Notes under the pieces: model-generated
Databases searched by the model: none
The model's input: only the letters and a program-made list of their open reading frames with translations
What the model was told of the DNA's origin: nothing
In this document: one piece after another, positions 10,027 through 18,038 of the stretch
Layout of the letters: every line of letters starts with the position of its first letter
How positions within the stretch are numbered: position 1 is the first letter of the stretch
Made by a program: the position numbers and the translations under genes
From: Variovorax sp. dw_308
GTDB lineage: Bacteria > Pseudomonadota > Gammaproteobacteria > Burkholderiales > Burkholderiaceae_C
Assembly: GCF_019207085.1 (NCBI RefSeq)
Contig: NZ_JAATOM010000001.1
Coordinates: 248,001-312,000, forward strand
Length of the DNA stretch: 64,000 nucleotides
Direction: 5' to 3'

Positions 10027-10171
10027 GCGACTGCGGGCTTGCCGGCCTCATGGGGTGTCGGGAATCCGAAGCTCCTTCGCGGGTGCCCGCGGAGCCGGCT
10101 CTGCCGGGACGCTGGTCGCACCCCCTTGACGGATGGGGAGGCGTCGAAGGCGCTTCGGTGTCGGGCTTCTT

Positions 10172-10588
10172 TCAGCCCTTCGGCGCCGGACGCTCGACGT
10201 TGACCATCCACGGCACGCCGAACTTGTCGACCAGCATGCCGAAGCTGGCCGCCCAGAAGGTCGGCTCGTAGGGCATCGTGACCTTGCCGCCTTCGGCCAG
10301 CGCGTCGAACATCTTGCGTCCGGCCTCCACGTCGTCGGACTGCACCGACAGCGTGAAGCCCTTGTAGCCCTCGAAGGGCATACCCGGCGGCATGTCCGAG
10401 CCCATGATCTTGCGGCCCTGCGCCTCGAAGGTCGCATGCATGATCTTGCCCTTGTAGTCGGCCGGCGTCTGCTCGCCCATCGGGCTCTCGCCGAAGGTCA
10501 TGCTGTACAGCGTCTTGCCGCCCAGGCACTTGCCGTAGAAATCGAAGGCCTCGGCGCAGTTGCCGTCGAAAGAGAGATAGGCGTCCAT
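10172..10588 (-). CDS. VOC-family (PhnB/glyoxalase-like) protein
   Basis: A 138-residue PhnB-type member of the vicinal-oxygen-chelate superfamily. It shows the N-terminal YLSFDGNCAEAFDFYGKCLGG segment and the second beta-alpha-beta repeat ending in FGVPWMVN. The true function of PhnB-like proteins is not established; they resemble 3-demethylubiquinone-9 3-methyltransferase domains by fold only. It is convergent with the dehydratase gene; the 145 bp between them carry GC-rich hairpin-forming sequence and no recognisable gene. Confidence 0.85.
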   Translation of the reverse strand: MDAYLSFDGNCAEAFDFYGKCLGGKTLYSMTFGESPMGEQTPADYKGKIMHATFEAQGRKIMGSDMPPGMPFEGYKGFTLSVQSDDVEAGRKMFDALAEGGKVTMPYEPTFWAASFGMLVDKFGVPWMVNVERPAPKG

Positions 10589-10723
10589 GCGGTGTCCCCT
10601 GTGAGTTGGTAGCAGGTCGATGGTAAGGCCGTGCGCTTCAGTCGCGTGTACGCCTGAGCCGTCGTATGAAATGGAATGCGGACAGCCGAGCGCCGTTCCC
10701 GTATTCGCACCCCCATTGCTCCC

Positions 10724-12067
<1,344 letters not shown>

Positions 12068-12093
12068 CGTGCAAGGTGGTCGAAAGTGGCTGC

Positions 12094-12099
12094 TATAAT
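12094..12099 (+). promoter_or_regulatory. -10 element (TATAAT) of the tRNA-Ser gene
   Basis: A consensus TATAAT within GGCTGCTATAATCTG, 20 bp before the tRNA, in the gap after serS. The -35 region is not a clear match. Confidence 0.65.
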
Positions 12100-12118
12100 C
12101 TGAGGCTCGACAGACACC

Positions 12119-12208
12119 GGAGAGGTGGCAGAGTGGTCGAATGTACCTGACTCGAAATCAGGCGTACTAGCGATAGTACCGAGGGTTCGAATCCCTCCCT
12201 CTCCTCCA
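12119..12208 (+). tRNA. tRNA-Ser (anticodon CGA), CCA encoded
   Basis: Folds as a class II tRNA. The 7-bp acceptor GGAGAGG pairs perfectly with CCTCTCC, the anticodon stem CCTGA/TCAGG encloses CTCGAAA (anticodon CGA, reading UCG), there is a long variable arm (CGTACTAGCGATAGTACC region), and the T arm is GAGGG/CCCTC with loop TTCGAAT. CCA is encoded. The discriminator base reads T rather than the G usual for bacterial tRNA-Ser. Its 3' end forms one attachment site of a small integrated element. Confidence 0.95.
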
Positions 12209-12209
12209 G
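12194..12209 (+). repeat. attL-like direct repeat in the tRNA-Ser 3' end
   Basis: The 16 bases CCTCCCTCTCCTCCAG, covering the end of the T stem, the acceptor 3' strand and CCA, recur exactly at 14800-14815 in the same orientation. This is the layout left by a tyrosine integrase that recombines in a tRNA 3' end. Confidence 0.75.
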
Positions 12210-12253
12210 AAGTGAGTTTTCGACGGTCCGCATCGGCTCGCGAAAACGTGAAA

Positions 12254-12287
12254 AGCCCGCACAGTTCCCTCTGTAGCGGGCTTTTTT
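12254..12287 (+). terminator. Rho-independent terminator after tRNA-Ser, inside the island
   Basis: AGCCCGC-ACAG ... CTGT-A-GCGGGCT followed by TTTTTT: an 11-bp stem with one bulge and a perfect T-run. It now ends the tRNA transcript, replacing the host terminator that sits beyond the far repeat. Confidence 0.85.
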
Positions 12288-12333
12288 GCGTCCGTATCGG
12301 TCCGCATGGCTGGTTGTCAATCCACGGTTTCGC

Positions 12334-12408
12334 GCTGGTATGAATGTTGGTATGGCGTCTACCGTGTGTTGGTATGGCAGCGGGTTGACTTATGGCCGGT
12401 TGGCATGG
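12334..12408 (+). repeat. Cluster of four TGGTAT-type repeats (left arm)
   Basis: Four same-orientation copies of (G)TTGGTATGG or one-base variants begin at about 12334 (GCTGGTATGA), 12346 (GTTGGTATGG), 12368 (GTTGGTATGG) and 12399 (GTTGGCATGG). Their position 130-200 bp from the attachment site and the matching pair at the other end fit arm-type integrase binding sites. Inferred, not proven. Confidence 0.55.
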
Positions 12409-12520
12409 GCGCAAGAAAACTAGACCGCTCGCCTTGTTCACCTGTCCAACATCACGCACAACTGTCCCATGCTCACAGAAGTCTGCGAGTGCAGATCGAG
12501 CCTGTGTCGTCCGGCCGGTG

Positions 12521-14116
12521 CTAACCATCGGCCGCAGCAAGGAGCCTTTTGACGGCCTCGGAGGTGGTCAACTGTCGCGGGCGCTTGCCTTGGACGTTTA
12601 ATGCAGAGGGATCGGCGCCGAGCGCAAGCAGCCGCTCGACCTCAGGGACAAGGCCCAACTCGGCAGCCTTGTGCAGCAAGCTATCGCCGCCTATCGTGAG
12701 GGCTACTATCGAGTGGTCGCCTTCTGCCATGCGAACTATGTCGGCAAGTTGATGTTTTGAGACATAAGAGTTGCTTTCGAGCTTGACCTCAAGTTGATCA
12801 AGAATTTGTGCATCTGGGATGGGTATGACTTTCCATCCTTCCTTTGTCTCGAATTTGGTATTGCATTCAGTGCACGATGCAGCATTGCAGGGCGTGAACC
12901 AGTGGCACTTAGGACACAGGGCCCAGGCGATTTTTGGAAGTGCCTCTTGTCTTGGCTTGATTGCATTCTTGGGCTCTGCCTGTTCCTGTGCCGCAGCAAG
13001 GAGCCCTTTAATGGCCTCGGACGCTGTCACGTCGCTTGGTCGCTTTCCTTGTGCGTTGGAAGCCGTTGAATCAGCGCCGATGGCAAGGAGGTGTTGAACT
13101 TCAGACTCGAGTCCGAATTCTGCAGCTTTATGCAACAGGCTATCGCCTTTGATTGGCAGCGAAACGATCGAGAAATCGGTCTCGGCCATGGCGACCATGT
13201 CTGATAGTTGACGTGGTGTTATTTGTTTCCGTTTTGTCAGTGCCTGCTCAATCAGTCCAAGTCGTTGATCCACTTTTATGGGAATGACATCCCAGGCTGC
13301 GCCAGCACCGAGCGTGGCATCGCAGTGCGGGCAGGACGTGGTGCCAAGTGGCAAGAACCAATCGCACATTGGGCACCTTCCCCAGACTATCGCAGCGCGC
13401 GCTCTTTGTTGCTTCTGGAAATCACTTTCGCTCTCTTCTACCTTGCGCCGCTCTTCCGCTGCGCGCTGCTTTTCCTCAACTTGCCTCGCAGCCTCCAACT
13501 GCAGATGGTTGGCGTGGAGTTCGTGCGCTCTTATGTTCAAGTATTTCGCCTTCGCAGCGGCCTCGTCGCCGCTAGCTTCAGCAAATGCGCGTGCATAGAC
13601 ACCGGGCCGGCGCCCAGAACTCTCAAATTCAGAAAGTGCTTGCGCCCAAGAATCCTCTTCAGGGATTTCATGTGATTCATTTATTTCGGTTGCGATGGTC
13701 GGAGCGTTCGGCAACGGGTCCTTGGTTTTCATCGCTATAGGTTTTGCAGCTATCACGGATGCGGCAGCATCAATTGAAATCAGCTTCTTAGCAACGGTTG
13801 GGGCCCCTGCGTGTAGAACGACCTTTGACTGGGTCATTGGGGACGCCATCTGCGTGTCTTGCGATCTGGGATATGCAGCACGTTTTTGTTTTTGACGATA
13901 CCACACATATAAGGGTAGACAGACGGGTATCGCAGTTATGAATGATTGAAAAATGGCAACGCCCAGGGGGCCGATTTCATGCAATAATGCGTGAAATTCG
14001 TCCGTCTGTCTAATTTCACGAAATATTGCGAAGATGACAAGATTTATGAAAAGGCAAACAAAAATTGCGATGGAAACTGGTAAAAGAAGTGGGGGGTATT
14101 TGTCCATCTTGGGCAT
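12521..14116 (-). CDS. Membrane protein with duplicated zinc-ribbon/ankyrin module
   Basis: A 531-residue protein not recognised as a named family. Residues about 9-33 and 48-72 are two membrane segments; 75-150 is a variable linker; 155-240 is a charged helical stretch containing SGRRPGVYARAFAEASGDEA. Then come two copies of one module, at about 245-378 and 398-530. Each has a zinc ribbon (C248-x2-C251...C262-x2-C265; C401-x2-C404...C415-x2-C418), a helical linker, and an ankyrin-like stretch (GDSLLHKAAE.GL..EV..LLA.GAD). The layout suggests a membrane-anchored cytoplasmic binding protein. Codon use and GC differ from the chromosome. An ATG nine bases inside is an alternative start. Confidence 0.8.
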   Translation of the reverse strand: MPKMDKYPPLLLPVSIAIFVCLFINLVIFAIFREIRQTDEFHALLHEIGPLGVAIFQSFITAIPVCLPLYVWYRQKQKRAAYPRSQDTQMASPMTQSKVVLHAGAPTVAKKLISIDAAASVIAAKPIAMKTKDPLPNAPTIATEINESHEIPEEDSWAQALSEFESSGRRPGVYARAFAEASGDEAAAKAKYLNIRAHELHANHLQLEAARQVEEKQRAAEERRKVEESESDFQKQQRARAAIVWGRCPMCDWFLPLGTTSCPHCDATLGAGAAWDVIPIKVDQRLGLIEQALTKRKQITPRQLSDMVAMAETDFSIVSLPIKGDSLLHKAAEFGLESEVQHLLAIGADSTASNAQGKRPSDVTASEAIKGLLAAAQEQAEPKNAIKPRQEALPKIAWALCPKCHWFTPCNAASCTECNTKFETKEGWKVIPIPDAQILDQLEVKLESNSYVSKHQLADIVRMAEGDHSIVALTIGGDSLLHKAAELGLVPEVERLLALGADPSALNVQGKRPRQLTTSEAVKRLLAAADG

Positions 14117-14290
14117 GCTGTGCTTTCAAATTTGCTTATCAAGTGCAATACAAGGTTGGGGCGCCGCGGATTTTCTGAGGACTTCAAAATTGCTCCTCCA
14201 CTAAGAGCGGAACCTTGAGGGGGTGGCAGGGTGCCCGTCAGCCCCCCAGCCCCTGGGAGGGGCCGGCACGAAGTTGTGCGGTGCAAGCTA

Positions 14291-14644
14291 TCACTCGATG
14301 GTGCGAGGCAGCGCCTGTACGAAGTCCAATATGTCGGCGTCTATTCGCCCAATCGCCTTAGCGACCAAGCTGGCGATGTCCTCAAGGTCGCCATAGGCGC
14401 CAACGATTTCACTCGCAAGAGCGTACTCGGGCTGGGCTGCCATGTCCGCCAGTTGGTGGAGACGCCTCAGCCGGTTCCGCAAGCCGTCAATGGCCTTGTA
14501 GAGCGGCGTCTCGCTCAAGGGGATCATTTGGAAGATGAGCTTGCGGGCGTCGATCGCCTTGACCACCTCGTTTACTGCAAGAAGGTATTCGATTTGATCG
14601 GCAGTGAGGGTGCCGTTGGCACGGTAGTGATCTTTGAGTGTCAT
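14291..14644 (-). CDS. Hypothetical small helical protein of the mini-island
   Basis: A 117-residue protein of unknown function, starting MTLKDHYRANGTLTADQIEYL, predicted almost wholly alpha-helical, with no membrane segment or signal peptide and no recognised motif. It is transcribed in the same direction as the ankyrin/zinc-ribbon gene, 174 bp upstream of it, so the two could share a transcript. The coding sequence looks genuine from its amino-acid composition and its lack of an open overlapping alternative. Confidence 0.6.
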   Translation of the reverse strand: MTLKDHYRANGTLTADQIEYLLAVNEVVKAIDARKLIFQMIPLSETPLYKAIDGLRNRLRRLHQLADMAAQPEYALASEIVGAYGDLEDIASLVAKAIGRIDADILDFVQALPRTIE

Positions 14645-14715
14645 CGCTGCTCGGCTGGACGCACTGGATGTTACACAGATCGGGGGTCAACGCGGCCTCG
14701 ATCAGTCGCGCTGCG

Positions 14716-14737
14716 CCGTTGGTATATCCGTTGGTAT
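14716..14737 (+). repeat. Paired CCGTTGGTAT repeats (right arm)
   Basis: Two exact 10-bp copies of CCGTTGGTAT spaced 12 bp start to start, 63-84 bp inside the right attachment repeat. They share GTTGGTAT and orientation with the left-arm cluster, supporting integrase arm sites at both ends. Confidence 0.55.
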
Positions 14738-14799
14738 CGACACCGGGCGGCACGTGCAAAACCTAGCATTCATGCGGCCTGCGAGGCATGATCTGACTG

Positions 14800-14815
14800 C
14801 CTCCCTCTCCTCCAG
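14800..14815 (+). repeat. attR-like copy of the tRNA-Ser 3' end
   Basis: Exact 16-bp copy of the tRNA 3' terminal sequence (CCTCCCTCTCCTCCAG), marking the distal island boundary. A host-type terminator follows 9 bp later. Confidence 0.75.
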
Positions 14816-14824
14816 GTAGCCAGT

Positions 14825-14851
14825 AAAAACGCCCCTTTCGGGGCGTTTTTG
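14825..14851 (+). terminator. Rho-independent terminator beyond the island
   Basis: AAAAACGCCCC-TTTC-GGGGCGTTTTT, a symmetric strong hairpin able to work on both strands. Its position right after the distal repeat suggests it was the original tRNA-Ser terminator before the island inserted. It may also terminate the convergent LysR gene. Confidence 0.85.
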
Positions 14852-14882
14852 CTTTGTTGGCCCGTGTGCCGTGCGAGCGCGT

Positions 14883-15812
14883 TCACGCGACGGTTGCGAC
14901 CGCCTGCCGGATCTTCTGCAGGAGCCAGGTGAGCGCCTGATCCGCCTCGAAGCGCTTGTGCCAGGCGATGTAGAGCGGGGCGAGCGGGAAGTCGATTGGC
15001 GGCTGGTGCAGGCTGAGGTCGAAGGCCTTCGCGAAAATCGGTGCCATGCCGCTTGGCAGATTGCAGATGTAGCCGGTGCGCGCCGCGATCACCGGCATCG
15101 CGATGAAGTGCTGCACCACCGCGCCGATGGGGCGGCGCAGGTTCTGTTCCGCCAGCGTCTGGTCGACCACGCTGCCGCGCCGCTCCGGCTGGCGAATGAC
15201 GATGTGCGGGCGCTTGAGGTACAGATCCATCGGAAAGCGCTTCTTCGTCAGTTGTTCGCGCTTCCAGATCAGCGTGACCAGGCCGATGTTGGCCGCCACC
15301 TCGTTGCGCACGCCGGAGCCCTTCACGGCGGTGCCGTCCAGCACCACGTCGACCTCGCCGGCCTCCAGCATCTGGTAGCCCAGTTCGCCCTCGGGCACCG
15401 GCACCAGCTTGATGAGGATGCCGGGCGCATCGCGCCCGATCTCCTCGATGAGCTGCGGTGCGATCGCGAATTCCACCAGGTCTCCGCCGGCGATGCGGAA
15501 TTCGCGCTGCGCCAGCGAAGGCACGAAGCTCTCGCCGGCCTGCAGGGCCAGTCCGATCTGAACCAATGCCTGCCGTACGGGCCCGATCAGTGCTTCGCCG
15601 CGCGCGGTCGGCACCAGCCCTTCCTTGCCGGCCACGAACAACTCGTCGCCGAGGGCATCGCGCAAGCGCCGCAGCGCATGGCTGATGGCGGGCTGGCTCA
15701 GGGCCAGCTTGTCGCTCGCGCGCGTGACGCTGCGCGTCTCCCACAGCTTCAGGAAGACGGCAAGCAGGTTGAGGTCGAAGTTATCGACATTCAATTTGTG
15801 CATGCATTCCAT
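14883..15812 (-). CDS. LysR-family transcriptional regulator
   Basis: A 309-residue LysR regulator with the N-terminal winged helix-turn-helix (FLKLWETRSVTRASDKLALSQPAISHALRRLRDALGDELF) and a C-terminal effector-binding domain. It is divergent from the flavin monooxygenase operon, the normal LysR arrangement, so it most likely controls that operon in response to a substrate or intermediate. A second ATG three codons in is an equally good start. A motif shared by this promoter region and that of the aldehyde dehydrogenase gene suggests it may control both. Confidence 0.9.
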   Translation of the reverse strand: MECMHKLNVDNFDLNLLAVFLKLWETRSVTRASDKLALSQPAISHALRRLRDALGDELFVAGKEGLVPTARGEALIGPVRQALVQIGLALQAGESFVPSLAQREFRIAGGDLVEFAIAPQLIEEIGRDAPGILIKLVPVPEGELGYQMLEAGEVDVVLDGTAVKGSGVRNEVAANIGLVTLIWKREQLTKKRFPMDLYLKRPHIVIRQPERRGSVVDQTLAEQNLRRPIGAVVQHFIAMPVIAARTGYICNLPSGMAPIFAKAFDLSLHQPPIDFPLAPLYIAWHKRFEADQALTWLLQKIRQAVATVA

Positions 15813-15819
15813 CCAAAGA

Positions 15820-15855
15820 GTTCATTTTACTTATGACTCTGCCGGCGGTGCAATA
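15820..15855 (+). promoter_or_regulatory. Bipartite promoter/operator motif before the monooxygenase operon
   Basis: GTTCATTTTACTTATG, 13 bases, then TGCAATA. The same pair with the same 13-base gap occurs at 23484-23519 (GTTCATTTTAATTATG...TGCAATA). The first half contains an imperfect TCAT-N7-ATGA dyad, fitting a LysR-type site; the second may be an extended -10 element. Confidence 0.5.
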
Positions 15856-15888
15856 GAGGCCTCAACAGACATCCACACGGAGACATAC

Positions 15889-16962
15889 ATGGCCAACACA
15901 CCCAAACTTTCGATGGGCTGGTTCCTGCCCACACTCGGCGACACGAGCGCGTTCGGCGACCCGTCGCAGAGCATTCCCCAATCGCTCGAGCACTTCGAGC
16001 GCGTCTCGCAGGCGGCAGAAACTGCCGGCTTCGACTACATGCTCGTGCCCGTCACGCCGTTCTGCTGGGACGCCTGGATCACGGCCACCTACATGCTGGC
16101 CCGCACGAAGAAGATCAAGGCGCTGGTCGCCATCAAGCCTGGTTATTTCCATCCGGTGGCGCACGCCAAGATGGTGTCGGCGATGGACCGGTTGTCCAAC
16201 GGTCGCGTCTACCTCAACCTCATTGCGGGACTCAGCGAAAAGGATGCGTTGGCCGAAGGCCAGTTCGGCTCGAAGGAACAACGCTACGCGCAGCTCGAGG
16301 AAGAGGTTCGCCTCATGAAGCGCCTGTGGACGGAGGAAGGGGTCCAGTTCAAGGGCGACTACTACCAGGTCGACGGTCCGAAGATCGTGCCGAAGATCCT
16401 GCAGCAACCGCACCCGCCTTTCTTCCTGGGCGGTGGCTCGGAACAGGCGGCTGAAATCTCCGCGCAGCACTCCGCGGTGCATCTCTTCTGGGGCGACTAC
16501 CCGGAGAAGATCCGCGAGGAAATCAAGCTGATGCGCCAGCGCGCCGCGAAGTACGGCCGCGAGAACGAAATCAGGTTCGCGATGCGCCTGCAGGTCATCT
16601 GCCGCGAGACCGAGGCCGAGGCATGGGAAGCCGCGGACCGCCTGATCGAAGGTGCCAACGAAACCGCCAGTGCCAAGGCCATGGTGGCGTCACTCGCGAG
16701 CTCCATCTCTTCCGTGGCCAACGCACGCCAGAAGGAACTGTCGAACACCGTCGGCCGCAAGATGACCCCGCACCTCTGGACCGGCATCACCGAAGTGCGC
16801 CCCGGCGCTGGCGTGGCCGTGGTCGGCAACCCGCAACAGGTTGCGGCGCAACTGCAGGAATTCATCGACGTCGGCTGCTCGGGCTTCTGCCTGTCCGGCT
16901 ATCCCCACCACGAAGAGGCCGAGCGTTTCGGCCGCCTGGTCATGCCGCTGCTCATGAAGTAA
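15889..16962 (+). CDS. LLM-class flavin-dependent monooxygenase
   Basis: A 357-residue bacterial-luciferase-like TIM-barrel monooxygenase, closest in look to the alkanesulfonate monooxygenase (SsuD) branch. Recognisable segments are the N-terminal GWFLPTLGD, AAETAGFDYMLVPV, LNLIAGLSEKDALAEGQFG and the phosphate-binding FFLGGGSEQA. It uses reduced FMN and O2, so needs the flavin reductase encoded 37 bp downstream. The substrate is not identifiable; sulfonates, aromatic or heterocyclic compounds are options. The ATG fits the conserved start and is preceded by an ACGGAGA ribosome site. Confidence 0.85.
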   Translation: MANTPKLSMGWFLPTLGDTSAFGDPSQSIPQSLEHFERVSQAAETAGFDYMLVPVTPFCWDAWITATYMLARTKKIKALVAIKPGYFHPVAHAKMVSAMDRLSNGRVYLNLIAGLSEKDALAEGQFGSKEQRYAQLEEEVRLMKRLWTEEGVQFKGDYYQVDGPKIVPKILQQPHPPFFLGGGSEQAAEISAQHSAVHLFWGDYPEKIREEIKLMRQRAAKYGRENEIRFAMRLQVICRETEAEAWEAADRLIEGANETASAKAMVASLASSISSVANARQKELSNTVGRKMTPHLWTGITEVRPGAGVAVVGNPQQVAAQLQEFIDVGCSGFCLSGYPHHEEAERFGRLVMPLLMK

Positions 16963-16999
16963 CGCGGCCGGTCCACTACATCAACACAGGAGACAAGAC

Positions 17000-18004
17000 A
17001 TGACTGCAACGATCGACAAGGCCCAGTTTCGCAAGGCGCTCGGCTCGTTCACCACCGGCGTCACCATCGTGACCACGCGCGGTGCCGACGGCAAGGACTA
17101 CGGCCTGACCGCCAACAGCTTCAACTCGGTGTCCATGGACCCGCCGATGGTGCTGTGGAGCCTCGGCAAGAATTCATCCAGCATCGCCGCCTTCGCCGGC
17201 ACGGAATACTTCGCGGTGCACATCCTGGCCGCGGACCAGGAAGCCGTGTCGAACCGCTTCGCCAAGAGCGGCACCGACAAGTTCGCCGGTTCGAAAGTGG
17301 CGCGCGGGCACGGCGAGGTGCCGCTGCTCGACGGTTGCTCGGCACGCTTCGAGTGCCGCATTGCCTACCAGTACGACGGCGGCGATCACGTGATCTTCGT
17401 GGGCGAGGTGCTCAACTTCGACCACTTCGCCCGGCCGCCATTGATTTTTCACGGAGGGAACTACGGTTTGCTGCTCAAGAAAGCCGATGAAACGGATGTC
17501 AGCGCGACCTTTGGTGGCGACTGGCTCGGAAACCTGCTGGGGCGTGCGTACTACCAGCTCCTGATGCCGATCAAGGCGGACCTGAAGGACAAGGGCCTGC
17601 GCGACGTCGACTACAACATCCTGAGTGTCTTGAGCATGGGCGATGGACGCACGGCCCATGACCTGGCCCAACTCGTGGCCATTGCAGGCTACGAGGTGAG
17701 CGATGACCACATCCAGGCGCTTGTGGATCAGGGACTGATCCGCGTCGAGGGCCAGGGCCAGGATCGCACGGTCCACTTCACGCAAGAGGGCCGTAGCTAC
17801 GCCATCGAGCTGCTCGCGCTCGGCAAATCCGCCGAATCCGATGCGGAAGGCGAACTCGACTACCGCGAGGCGCAGGTGCTCAAGTTGCTGCTCAAGCGCG
17901 TGATCCGCTCCACCTCGGATGGCCTGCCGGTTCACTGGCGCAAGGAGCACTTCTGGCGCGAGAACAACATCTGGCGCGACGACGTCCAGGCCGCTCGCGC
18001 CTGA
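17000..18004 (+). CDS. Flavin reductase with C-terminal winged-helix domain
   Basis: A 334-residue two-domain protein. Residues about 1-165 are a flavin-reductase-like (HpaC/split-barrel) domain: FRKALGSFTTGVTIVTTRG, GLTANSFNSVSMDPPMV. Residues about 190-325 resemble a MarR-type winged helix (DVDYNILSVLSMGDGRTAHDLAQL, then ALVDQGLIRVEG). Usual members have only the first domain. It should reduce FMN with NAD(P)H for the monooxygenase encoded just upstream; the C-terminal domain may sense ligand, dimerise, or regulate. RBS AGGAGACA precedes the ATG. Confidence 0.85.
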   Translation: MTATIDKAQFRKALGSFTTGVTIVTTRGADGKDYGLTANSFNSVSMDPPMVLWSLGKNSSSIAAFAGTEYFAVHILAADQEAVSNRFAKSGTDKFAGSKVARGHGEVPLLDGCSARFECRIAYQYDGGDHVIFVGEVLNFDHFARPPLIFHGGNYGLLLKKADETDVSATFGGDWLGNLLGRAYYQLLMPIKADLKDKGLRDVDYNILSVLSMGDGRTAHDLAQLVAIAGYEVSDDHIQALVDQGLIRVEGQGQDRTVHFTQEGRSYAIELLALGKSAESDAEGELDYREAQVLKLLLKRVIRSTSDGLPVHWRKEHFWRENNIWRDDVQAARA

Positions 18005-18038
18005 GCTGCAGGCAAGAACAGACAAAGCAGAGGCACAC

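Larger units (their letters stand above)
12210..14815. mobile_element. Integrase-less mini-island inserted at tRNA-Ser
   Basis: About 2.6 kb bounded by a 16-bp direct repeat of the tRNA 3' end. Inside are repeats of the form GTTGGTAT close to both ends (candidate integrase arm sites), a terminator just after the tRNA, and two minus-strand cargo genes. GC content is visibly lower than on either side. No integrase, excisionase or transposase reading frame is present, so it is either a deletion remnant of a larger island or a satellite moved by an integrase encoded elsewhere. The 311 bp between the tRNA and the first cargo stop hold only the terminator and repeats. Confidence 0.7.

Noticed and set aside
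12306..12524. Possible integrase remnant just after tRNA-Ser
   Set aside because: The frame has random composition and no integrase motif; the repeats there explain the sequence better.
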